Shown: one piece after another, positions 1 through 11,287 of the stretch
How positions within the stretch are numbered: the stretch's first letter is position 1
Layout of the letters: every line of letters begins with the position of its first letter
Translations under genes and position numbers: made by a program
NCBI GenBank assembly: GCA_037389465.1
Contig: JAZARR010000070.1
Span: 2,136,501-2,200,500, forward strand
DNA length: 64,000 bases
Reading direction: 5' to 3'
Source of the DNA: Baylisascaris procyonis
Taxonomy: Eukaryota > Nematoda > Chromadorea > Rhabditida > Ascarididae
The notes under the pieces: generated by a model
What the model saw: the letters and a program-made list of their open reading frames with translations, nothing else
Databases searched by the model: none
Told to the model about the DNA's origin: nothing

Positions 1-3000
1 TGCTAATGAAGTTAAACTCGTTTATGCACAAAAATAAGGCAAAAAACAGGAAAAAACTGTCGATTCAATATTTTTTTTAATCACTTCAACGTCCCAAAGT
101 GTAAAGGCATATAAAACTAGTTAAACATAAACAATAAAGATGAGTAAAACGCTCGAAAAGGTGCAATTTGAGCAAGTTAACAGCGATTGAATGTAGACCG
201 AAATGGCTGAGTCGCAGTTTAGATGCTGAAGGGGTGGAGGGATTAGCGATATCGGCAAGAAGCAGTTGCTGAAACTCGTGGAATTCGAAACTGAAAACTA
301 TGCATAACCTTGTGTGCATTGCCAAATTCCTTGGCGATATGAGAGCGATACCCGCAGCGACTTCGTTGAATGATGAACTGAAATATTTCTGTCACTGAGA
401 TGTGAGAAAAGCGAAACATGATTTATGACCATATGTCATTGTGCATGAGAAGCATCTAACTCCCATAATTCCGACGAGTTGATGAATTAATGCATCAATT
501 TTCTTTTAGAATATAAACTCCTATGCTGAATCATATAAAGGACAATAACTTCTGTGAACATCAGCAAAGAGATTGGTGCTATTCTCGATATTATCAAAAT
601 TCGATGAACAAAAAAAGACCCAAAACATTCCCTTTTATCGCACCACTTGGAATTACGAATGTAGTGGAATAACTATCTTCACTTCTTACTTAAAAATCTC
701 ATCCACAAAAAACCATCAAAGAGCCGATGATATCATATTTTTTAGGAAACATTCGAAGACATTAAATTTTTGCAATGACAGTTTTTCATTACATAGCACA
801 TAAGGTGCTTCTACACAATCAATATGCAGAATTTTTCAACACATGCACGCAATTGTTTGAAAAAGAGATAAGTTGAGAGATCGTTGATCGACTGGGTGCG
901 AAACTGAATTATATCGGTTTCGCGTTTAATGATCTAATAGCGCATCTCTGACGATTATCCGAAAAAGTTTAGAAGCGGCGCAATTTAGACTAATCGGACG
1001 ATAACTTTTTACTGAAATAGCGGGTGATTTCTTCAGCAAAGGTCTTAAACGCGGAATTCAAAGAACCAGGAGAAGATATAGGCAGAGCTAGGAGCGTAGG
1101 AAAATGATGCCAAGCAATCCTGAAATTGCTTGGCACCGCTGTCTAGAATGAGCGACGCGATAGGTCTAGTGTGAAAAACACCTTGATGATGAGCTTATAA
1201 AACGGGCTTGAAAATTGAGCCGGCACTATGTCAAAAAAACCTAAATGGTTGTTGCGACGCATAACTAAGTAGTTGTATTTTAACGTTGTATTCCATACAA
1301 CCAGCTGGGAAGTAGTTCGAGACGATGTTTGATATTTTTAAAGGTGCGTGGCGCATGACGTCTTTCTAGCCTACTGTTTTCTAGCTCATTGTTGACATAC
1401 CGCACGTCTTTCACGGTTTCTGGCAGGATGCTGATTCGATGGTGCTCAGAAATACTGATAAAATGTCGCTATGCATTCACCTTATAGTGGTCAAGCCACA
1501 GGAAGTTTTTTTTTTTGCCGCCAAGCGCTGAACACATGCCGGAAGTCATTCGGTTCGTGTGGCCTTTTTCTTTAGTGCTCAGACCTCGATAACGTTATGT
1601 ATGAAAGCCAGAAAATGAGTATACTGTTCTAGTTATCAAGATATTCAATCTGTTTGTGCTTGGCGAGCATGACGTTGGTCACTTTTCAGTTACTCCTCAT
1701 AAAACCTCTTTCACACCGTCGTATAGACTTTGTAACGAAGGTTCAATTTCAAAGAGTATATTTACGCGATCACCGGTCGAGAAGTCCACTGCTATTCATA
1801 TACTCCGAACGAAAGATATATCGTTTGTTGAAACAAAGTCAAGAATCTAATGTAAATATATGATGGATGGGAAATGTATAGATCGTGGACGCGGTTAACA
1901 AGGGTCATGCTTCAGGTTTACTTCCTAGCAGATATGTTGTAAAAGCACGCTGCAGACGCAGCTGAGACTTGAGCTTCTATTTTGCTATTCAACGCAGACG
2001 CAGCTGAGACTTGAGCTTTTATTTTGCTATTCAACCACCAGCTCCAAGTGCGGTCTTACGACTGCCCTCACCAGCCGGTTGAGCACTTCAGTGAACTCGT
2101 CCATGGCTGAGAGTATGCAATCTTCTCCAGCATGGACACCTCACTGCTAGAAGTATCCATCGCCATGACCTATATTCATCTAACAAATAGTGGGAAATAA
2201 TAGAAGGTGATATGAACTGAATTTGAGAGGAGAGGGGAAGAATCAAGTACGCGCGGCTACTGGAAAGGAGTAAGAAACGCAGGTCATTCTGGGTAAGAAC
2301 CAACGTCAGCCGAGAGATAGATGAAAAATGAAATTGGTCAAATGCGATAAAAACTTCGCGAGAAGTGATGGTTTGTGTAAAAGACAGCAAAGCACATGTA
2401 CACTTTTTGCTAGAATAGTTGCGTTCCACTTAGAGCCGTCGTACTGGTCATCATAATGGTTCTCTAATTAGCTACTGGGAAATCTAGCTCATAAATGTTC
2501 GAGCACCTAATATCAGTGGACCATATATGTCGGCCTCCCTCTTGTCGAGCCGCCGTAATCAACAGCGGCCAAACTAACTTAATGAAAAATGATGAAGCAT
2601 CAAGTAATGCTATTTAATGGAATTTATGTGATTTACTCCAGGAATAGATTACAATGCAAGGCACGCAGTTGTTTATGACGATTTCTTGTAATAAGTTTTT
2701 TATGACATATTTTGTACATATCGTCTCTCACGTATGTCCGTTATTTTTATCGGAGCGCTTCAAATCTCTCGTATGCCAAACATCATGAGTTGTGCTATCA
2801 GACAAGAGGTAGATTGAATTTCTACCTAAACAGCAACGACAACAACAAATTAACATTGTTTTTTGATTAAGAATAAGCCGACATCTTTATTTTTCTTTCG
2901 CGCGGGAGAGTTTTGAATGGAAGCGAAGAGACGGCGACATATTTATCTTTACTTTTTACACTCGTCGTACCCGTTCTGCGAAACTAGCCTTTCAACTCCA

Positions 3001-3595
3001 CCAAAAATAGAGGAAACAAATCCACGGGTAGCTCTGACAGCGATTGCGGATGCAACGAAAATATGTGAAAAAAATCGGAGAACAGCTGCCTGATAGGGGA
3101 TGGCTTCCGAGAACAGAAGCCCTTCCTCGCCCTGAATTAGTCGTCGGCTAGAGAGCTATTTGCGAAGAGCGATTGATAACAGTGGGCAGTAAAAGTTGAA
3201 GGGAATCAATTCGGGCGGCGACGGCGCCTTGTCAGATTAAATTGCGTATATCACATGCCACATATGTTTGTCATGGCTGCGAAGCAGCACTCAAAGTGAG
3301 CCGAAGTGAATCTGAGAATTTCAGTACTACCTGTCAAACTTACCACTGATTTCAGCAGTACGTAAAACTGTGCATCCGTGTATTTCTGATACCTTTAGTA
3401 CGGCATAAAATATGATCTTCTGGAATGGTCACGAGTGATGCAAAGAACGAATAAGCGATCTCTCACGGCTACTATTGTCCGCGTCTAAAAACGTTCAACG
3501 AAGGAGTGTTGACGAGGAATTTGTCTCATTCTGAAGGAAGAAAAAAGCGATTCCGTGATTGGCCTTCAGCCGATGAATACATTATTTGTACTAAA
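1..3595. other. No gene recognised
   Basis: AT-rich DNA with only short chance-length frames, the 42-bp tandem duplication and short T-tracts. Moderately GC-rich patches near 900-1150 and 3000-3300 have no splice-framed exon that I can support. Confidence 0.5.
1952..2035. repeat. Tandem duplication, 2 x 42 bp
   Basis: Units 1952-1993 and 1994-2035 (beginning GCAGACGCAGCTGAGACTTG) differ by one base (TTCTAT versus TTTTAT). No gene context is evident. Confidence 0.95.
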
Positions 3596-3807
3596 TCAGC
3601 TGCCTGTTTGGAGCATTCGCCCTGTCATTTGCTTGTCAGTTAAAACACAGGTTGTACCAAACAACATTGTCTGTTGTGGTCGTTCATCCGTTAAGATTCG
3701 TACAATTATTTCCGTTTCCGACGCTCTTGCCGACATGAGTACTTTATCCTCACTCAGCCGACGAGTTGGTCCTTGAGGATCGCTATGACGATCGCTCCAG
3801 GCAGGAC
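3596..3807 (-). CDS. Candidate terminal exon, unidentified
   Basis: Not recognised. Reading the minus strand from an AAAATGTAG acceptor at 3808-3810, a two-base lead-in is followed by 69 sense codons and TGA (3596-3598). The composition is protein-like (motifs RRLSEDKVLMSARASETEII, RILTDERPQQTMLFGTT). The frame has no usable ATG at its start, so it would have to be an internal or terminal exon. A short upstream stretch near 4030-4060 on the same strand has an acceptor and a GTACGC donor, but I could not connect the two. The plus strand over this interval is also open (73 codons from a non-ATG start), which weakens the call. Confidence 0.3.
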
Positions 3808-4355
3808 CTACATTTTCGGCAATTGAGGTATGTTTTCTTGCTGTTCTTTGCAGAATCTTTCAGTGCTTATGATGTAATTGCTCCAGCCGATTAATGGTGC
3901 TATCCTCTTATTCCTTCGCCTCCTGCCACGGCTGCTTTTACCTTCACCATGAGTGACTTTTCTTGCCTCTTCCAATCACCCGTTTCTTTTGACTAACCTC
4001 TATTTCTCATATCGGCGTCGCGTACCTTCTGCTCTCTGGCCGGCCCAATATTCACTATCTGACGAAGTCGTAGGACGGTGAAAAGTAGTGCTACTGCTTT
4101 TTCATTTCCTCGCTACTGCTCATGTTCGAATGTATTTTGTAAGAATGGAGCATGTGAAAGTCACGTAACAAGTTGTAATTGCTCCGCGTCACAAGTTCGG
4201 TGATGATTTATGTTGCGGGACGCAGCCTGAACAACCTGCAAAGAGGGGCGCAGTATATGCTTCTACAGGTTCCCTCTAAGTTTGGCACTGTTTTTTGTAC
4301 GAAAGTCATGTTGAATGAAGGAAATACTTGATCATGCAACTTCATAAGATCACCT

Positions 4356-4604
4356 TTGGCTCACTGTAATCACAACATTGAAGTTTTGAATGTTCTTGGC
4401 GGCATTTCACAATTTCAAATACCATTTACTGCTCTTTCCTACCTAACCTTACGTCCTGATGTAGACTCATTTCTTTCGATGACCCCTGGCTCACTAGGAC
4501 AAATTTCAGAGGTCCCGGAATGTTCAGCATATGAAAAAATACGACTGCTACTTCACCATGCAGGCGAACCCAACTTCAAGCTTACTCCCATATCAACTTC
4601 CTAA
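4356..4604 (+). CDS. Candidate coding stretch, unidentified
   Basis: Not recognised. An 82-codon plus-strand frame starts with a non-ATG codon and ends in TAA. Its composition is protein-like (VLNVLGGISQFQIPF, SMTPGSLGQISEVPECSAYE) and the minus strand is closed in the frames I checked. No convincing splice acceptor or neighbouring exon was found. It could be a terminal exon or chance. Confidence 0.22.
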   Translation: MAHCNHNIEVLNVLGGISQFQIPFTALSYLTLRPDVDSFLSMTPGSLGQISEVPECSAYEKIRLLLHHAGEPNFKLTPISTS

Positions 4605-7600
4605 CGCACTACTTTGAAACTGAAGTAAGAAGCACTTCGAAATATTCAACGACCTTCCAAGAATAAGGACACTGACTCAGCTCTCGTAGACCTTCCAACA
4701 CCAAGTTTCCTTCATTGCAATGAATGTTATAAGGTTTCAGTATTTTTAGCAGAGTTCTTTAATTGGATGTGCCTTTGCTGTGACTATTGGACTCAACGAT
4801 TTAAGAGTAGATTCATGGACTTGAGACCGACAAGAGCTGTTGGGCTCTTCCTTTGCAAAATCCTACGGATGAGATGTTCTTGAAAAAAGCTCATCAAAGC
4901 CTCATCTGGAACGTACGAGGCCTTCTGAAAACTTCATCATGAGTCACGAAACAGCGTTGAGAGAGATCGAGGGGTGATTTGCGGAATCTGCGCCCATAAC
5001 CGAAGCAGGCCGGTCTCAGATTTCGGTCGGGATTGCATAATGCATAGACGACCAGATCACAACCTCTGCAACGTTTTGTCTTTCAGAAAATACTCAGATC
5101 CGGAACGAACAAATCCTACTTCTGAACACTGAACCTCGTCGATGTAATTTCCACCCATGAGACAAATTATGCATGAATTCTAATCGCGATACTGTGCACC
5201 ACCAACTCCATTGGCTTAAATCGGGACCTTCGGTAGATCGCTATCAACTTTACAAAAGACAACGAAACGCTGCCGGAGAATATTTCCGCTGCCGTTTTCC
5301 AAAATTTGTCGGCGAAATGTAATTCGCAATTGAATTAATCTATCCGAAAGCGATAAAAGAATAAAAGCCCTTTCCCGATATTTGCAATAGGCTGTGAAAT
5401 AATTTATGGAAAAATCTATCTTCGAGTTGTTCCGAACTTTGAAAAACAATTTATTTATGAACAGTAAATCATATAAGCTTGACGAAACTGCGTTGTTACT
5501 GCTTCCATCGAACGGTGGTTTGAGATAGCCATCTGTCTTAAAAAGCGCTCGTAAAATTCGATTTTGCGCTAAATTTGCGCATGCGCTGAATTCAACCAAT
5601 CAAAAGACATTCAGCATTTCAGTCATTAAATATCAAGAATCTGGCCTATATAGATGCGCAGACTGGCGTTTCCGAACACAATTGTCGTTTGAATGAGGCG
5701 ACCGGGAAATGAAAGAGTTGAGGCCACCAACGACATAACCCACCCCTTCACCTCTTCCAGTCGGAAATTTAGATGTAACTTTTTGCTCCTGTCAATTCTA
5801 GTACTAGTAGGATGCTTCACTGGTAACACAAGTGATGAATTAACATGCTTGTGGCATGTCATCTCATTTGTATGCATGCTGTATTTTCACAACAATGTGA
5901 GCTTTTAGAAAGGAAAACCCTGTTTAAAAAATGATAAAGGAGACGAAGAACGTTCAAGGTTGCACAACATGTTTATTCATCAGTGAAGTTACTCAACCAA
6001 TGCCTATTTACGAAATAAATCGTCGTCGTATCACAACAAACATGAAACCTATTGCCAGATTCAGTCGCCAACTGCGTGAATTCCTATAACTTTCAATCTT
6101 TTATAAAGGATTTGCTCAGATTACGTAGCAGTGAGTGATAATATAGGCTATCATCTTACACACACTTTATGCACTCATAAAAACAGGTAAACATTAAATT
6201 TTCGAGATTTCTATACCAAACGATCCGTCAATGAGTTGACTCAACTGCGGCAAATTGCCAAACATTTCTTAAACGTAATTTTTCAACACTAAAAAAGAGC
6301 GTACTTTGGCATACGTTGAAAAATGCAACTTTGCAGATTAAGTTCAAATATATGCGTCCGAACTGCCGTTTACAGGTCTATGATAACTTTTCACAGTATA
6401 TGTAGAAAAAATACGCTGAGAGAGCAATGTAAGGATGTTCGATGGAACATGAAGGAATCTTTGAAAGGATCCACAACAAACTGGCAATGTGATGCATAAA
6501 TCTTATATTCAACCAGTAACGGCTTGACAAATCTATGGTGTTCAATGACTCGTTTTAAAAATCAGACTGGTTTTACAATATGGGCAAAGAAACGAAAATC
6601 TCTACAATCGTCTTTATCATAAATCACAATCAATTTGCCGCTGTAAAATGAGCCTAGATTTGTTATTTAAAAAAATGGGCGGCGACAACATTAGAACAAC
6701 TTTTGCAGTAGAAGTAATGTACTTGATAGAACATCTTCGATATCTTTACTGCCACAGTGAATGTTATCAATTAACCTTGTTGCGTTGAAAAAGTTTGTGT
6801 GCAATGCAGGTTTCTGAAGGCAACCGAACATTGATCATTTCTTATTTCAATGAAACGAGTAGAAAAGTTGAACGTCGGTTGTTGTCGATATTTGATCTCC
6901 TGTTACTAAGTGCGTTCGTCAAGTTAGCACTTAATGTTCTTTTGCGCTCACATTCTTGAACAATTTCGTTATGATCTTTTAGAATCTATTCTACCCTCAC
7001 AAACTAAATTGTAAACGTGACTGTAAGAGAGGTGGTGTGGTGGAAAAATGAAACAATAGAAGTGCATCCGATATGTGTCTAAAATTTCGAGAATCTTTAC
7101 GATTATTGTGCATAAGAAACTAGAAAGCACCATCGCCATTTTATATGCGAAGTGCAAACGCTCATTTACCTTCGCAATCTCAACCATGAAAACACCAAAT
7201 CTGCAGCTGTCCACAATGGTGATTGCAAATGTGGTGAATTCGGTAGCGCACAAGCATGTTGTGCGTCAAATATCCTTTATCGTCTTTTCATACTAAAGTG
7301 CCCTCCTAACGTTTCCCTCTTCGCGCATACAGATTCCACAGCCGATCAGGGCTGAGTTAAACATGAGAAAGAAGTGCAGAATATCTCTTTCTACTATCGC
7401 TTCGGCTTGCGATATCAAAGAGGAAGATTGTGTGATCATGAAAAACGAGTAAAGTCATAGACTCGGTTTTCTGCAAACAGCCTCGTCCATTGAGCGGCTT
7501 GCTTCAAAAGGTTCTTAAGAGCTCAGTTCATAAATCCGACGGTAAGCCTTAACACTGGAGCAATCGAACATACCATTGGCTTAGCATTCGCAAGAGTTTT

Positions 7601-8532
7601 ATCAGCGGCGCAAAAAGTTACATCAGTTTTTCACCATTTTGCTGAGATGAGCGCTAAATGGTCCCTATATACCGTCCATATACTCAGCACAGAAATTATC
7701 GGGAATGCCATCAATTAACTTTCAAAGAATTCGACTAGTTAGCATGTTTTCTAAGACCTATCGACGTCGACCGGTATACTCTAGCTTCAAAGGTTGCAAA
7801 GACATTGCTATAAAGGCTTTCTCCCAGATCGAAAAGTGAGAGAGGAATGGAAAAATGTGTTTAATCAGGTGATCAAAGCACGCATGACCAAAATACCCGA
7901 CCAAAACATGTTGCATGATCAAAACACGTTTCATAAATACAACAGCAGTAGACTTAACATTCATGGGGATTGCAGCTGTAAAAGATAGTGACTATTATGC
8001 AACAACCAAGACTTAGAGCAAAAAGGAAGCATTACATAATTTGTCTACTTTATTTTCATTTCGAAGTCTCGAAATGGGAAAACACAAAAAAGTATGTGAA
8101 TATGAATCACAAGAACATATTTCATAAAAGTTTGATATAAACGAGTAGGCATGTAACACGCAAGAGGAACAAGAGTGTGTAGATCTAGACGATTCATGGC
8201 TGCGTAAAAAACTGAAAGAGTGGGTGGAGAGAGAAAAAAGCGTTAACGATCTCAAGATTTCGGTTCAACCTTGAAAGCTGCGAATAGAGTTTGTGACAAA
8301 CATTTGCTAATAACTTCAAACAATATCCTCTCCTAATTCTTTTAGCATGTTGCCACTCGTTAATCGCCTTAATGAATAAAGCCTTTCAAGCATGCACCTC
8401 TAGCATCTGAACTGCTTTTTCGAAAGCACCATAGCGGTTAAAGCATCAATTGCAACATATGTTAGATTCTTGCAGCCTCACACATTCATTTAAACAGCTT
8501 CATAGGCCGAGTGGATCGTGTGAACTTTTCAG
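4605..8532. other. No gene confidently recognised
   Basis: It contains several 60-130-codon frames without start, splice or family support. One weak exon-like stretch near 7785-7867 (plus; motif LPDRKVREEWKNVFNQ, donor CAG|GTGATC) could belong upstream of the 8533 exons, but the phase does not connect directly. Confidence 0.4.
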
Positions 8533-9045
8533 AGCGCAGGAACAGGTGGAACCCTAGAGCGGAGTTGGCGAAAAGTGAGAACGGAGATCAAGGTGGCGTC
8601 GCAGCCACCGCGAATGCGGAGCCTGATAAACAAAAACCTGAATATTTTGCTCTCCTCACCGATCCCGACAAGTGAAAAGCTCAGTCAAGCCTAAGCAGGA
8701 GTTTGAGGCTCTGAAAGCTGCCTGAAGATCAGACGACCCAAGGACACTGAACCACTACAACTACCAAAAATTTTCACCCTTGAGCAAAAACTCCCTGCAC
8801 TGTCAATGATGCCGGAATTCTTGCCATATGTGAATGGCTGGATGAAAGCGCTGAATGGAGACCTCCATAGTGAGAAGCTTACTCTCCATATTACTTTCGC
8901 AAGTGCATTTGATGACATCAAGCATATAAAACGTCTTCGCAAGCGAGAAGCACATGGTTTATGTGGAAACCTGGTAGAAACAAAAAATCCTTTTTTAAGC
9001 ACGTCAATCAAGGTAGAAGTTGCAGATTTACTATGTGAGAGTTAG
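8533..9045 (+). CDS. Unidentified protein, last two exons (5' part missing)
   Basis: Not recognised. Exon 8533-8671 follows a strong acceptor (GAACTTTTCAG) with a two-base lead-in. It is compositionally protein-like and acidic/Ala-rich (motifs RAELAKSENGDQGG, EPDKQKPEYFALLTDPD). Its donor AA|GTGAAA leaves phase 2. After a 61-bp intron the acceptor GAAGATCAG opens exon 8733-9045 in the complementary phase, reading RPKDTEPLQLPKIF, PEFLPYVNGWMKALNGDL, SAFDDIKHIKRLRKREAH and a TAG at 9043-9045. Continuation of one frame across an intron of normal nematode size is the main evidence. A later donor (AAG|GTAGAA near 9013) could lengthen the gene. The overlapping minus-strand open frame (8691-9011) is Ser/Arg/Phe-heavy and looks like a shadow. 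The upstream exon, ending in phase 1, was not found. Confidence 0.55.
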
Positions 9046-10791
9046 CAGGCGATTATGTGCCTCTAAAGGAAGCGCAAACGATAAAAAATACTAGTCGGAA
9101 ATTGCGTTCAAGCTATTCGCGAGGATTCAAAAAATTAACGTCATCTTTACCGCTTATCAGCGGGATTCAACATTTTGCGATATGAAAGTAATATGTTCAG
9201 AATTAATAATGCAAAAAATGGCAAACAGATTGCACATAGAGAAATCTCTGTGACCGAACTACATTTAAGCAAAAATATCTCATAGATCTGAGCAGAATGC
9301 ATCAGCGAACCTTTAAGGATGGGATCCGTGATTTTCCCATGAAAATCCTCTGAACGTATACTGAAAAATGCATTCTCCTGAAGATTTACGAAAGCATTTA
9401 ACGACGATAAATGCATACTGGAAACTTTACAACATCGGCTCTGGAGCATTAACGCGAGGAGTGCATCGCTATTACCATTCACTTTTCTATCTCTCTTGGC
9501 AAGCTTGGTCGGATTCAAGCTTCTTATAAGGCACAAAAGGGACTTACAAGCATGGCCTACACAAAACATTCAAAGAGGCTTATGTGCTAAATTGCAAGAC
9601 CGTCTTGAGGTATTTGAACCAGCCTGTTCGAAATAAGGGACGATCCCTTTCCTTGCTATATCGCAGACTTCCAGTTAAGATGATGGCTTAATGCGCTAGC
9701 ATCCTACAGCGTGGAGTACACAGTTCACTTTACGTGCGCATGATATTGTAATTCAGTTTTTGATTCTGAGCAGTCAAATAATGGAATGAAATTCCAAAAA
9801 GACCAGGATCTGGCATGAGTTCTCGAAAATTTGTGTCAGAGCTGGAAAATTATCGACTCTCATGAACGCTTCTGCACTACCCTAGTTGTATTCCATTTCC
9901 AATGGACTATATTAAATGTTGAGATATTTTGCATTGCAAAGTCGCATTTGCTGCTGCTTCCTCTTTAATGCAATAGGATTTAACTTAAATTGCAACATTT
10001 TTGCTAACTCTCAGTTCAAAGAACAGTGCAGAATTACATAATCGTGCGTTTTGGTTTTTCTTTCTGTTATCTTCTTACCGCCGTGATACAGTCTCACTTA
10101 TTCCCTATGGATAAAGACGTGGTGTCCGTGGGTATGTGCACGTTTACCTCCCGGTACCGATGCCTGGGAAAACTGTGATGGCCTTTCCGTGGAAGAATTC
10201 ACGATGTTTGTTGGAGTTTTCGTTCTGTCGCTCATAAAACTATACCTGGAATAAATAGTTGTAATATAAAAACAAATGCTTGCTAAGCAAAAACAACTAT
10301 TCGGCAAGATGTTGAAACCACACAAAGATTTACCGTTAAAAAATTGCTGCTATTCCGTCGCCAGCTCTTGCCACTGAAGCCTAATAAGCGACTAAAGAAG
10401 ACAAAGCAAGACAGTGATCATCATCGATTCTGGAGTGAAAGACTCCAACGAGGCAGAGGTCATCGAAGGAAATGAATCGGCATCAGTAAATGAGCTTAGA
10501 TAGGAAATAGGAGCAGCGGGCACCTGCATTTGTGAAATGCTGCCAAGAATATCAAAACCTTAATAAACCGTTTGCAATGAGTCAATGATGATCTTGTGAG
10601 GTTTCATGATCCAATATTTCCTTCATAAAACATGTTTGTGCAAGACAATACCACATTCAGAGTGGTCCTATAAAAGCGTTTAATGTGCTTCATCCTAGGT
10701 TGTTTAAACTGTGTCCGCTTTTGTAATTCGGCGACATAATGTGCTCACTTATACTCAAAAAATTTAGAACTTTACTTCATATTTTAAAAAG

Positions 10792-11287
10792 ATGTACACC
10801 GTTTTTCGTCCCCTTTTCTGGAGTCTCCTATCAACTCCGACGCTTTTTTTTCGGGTGGGAATGAAATGGCGAAGGAAATATTATCGAGAGTATTTGAGAG
10901 CTGCTGCAGAGTACGGGTCTACAGTTTTTATGAATGCACCGCATATTCCATCAAGTGACGGTAACGAGTCACTTGTAAGTGCCCTTGCGAGAAGAACATC
11001 ACTTAGCACTTCCGAATATCTCGAAAAAATCACACTTTGCACTAATTTATGATCATCATTCGAACTCGCGTTCTCTTGAAAGAATTTAGATTTTTTTTCC
11101 ATATTCATCAGTTCTTTTCCGTTGTTTTGTTCTTTCGATGTTTCAGAACCGGGTTGCTGCACTTTTCGAAAATCATTTATTTGAGATGAAGAAAGGACGG
11201 CAGCAGAAAGCTCATGCGCAATGTCACTTCTTGAAGTTCTGTAATTCAGTCATAACCTCTGAGCATTTCATATTGCAACTCTATTAA
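10792..11287 (+). CDS. Small unidentified two-exon protein with N-terminal hydrophobic segment
   Basis: Not recognised. Exon 10792-10974 begins with ATG and encodes 61 residues: a hydrophobic stretch (about residues 4-22, FRPLFWSLLSTPTLFF), then a basic region (KWRRKYYREYLRAAAEYG). It ends at a consensus donor, CTT|GTAAGTG, in phase 0. After a 172-bp intron the acceptor GATGTTTCAG opens exon 11147-11287 in phase 0 (NRVAALFENHLFEMKKGRQQ, later CHFLKFC) to TAA. The predicted product is 107 residues, possibly a type II or mitochondrial membrane protein, but that is inference. No AATAAA was seen close downstream, so the gene may continue or the second exon may end earlier. The minus-strand frame over the same DNA (10881-11162) is treated as a shadow. 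Confidence 0.5.

Noticed and set aside
5216..5599. Minus-strand 127-codon open frame
   Set aside because: Non-ATG start, no splice or family support; a frame of this length is expected by chance about once in an AT-rich window this size.
9147..9569. Minus-strand 140-codon open frame
   Set aside because: Longest isolated frame in the left part, but with no recognisable domain, conserved motif or splice context; within chance expectation.
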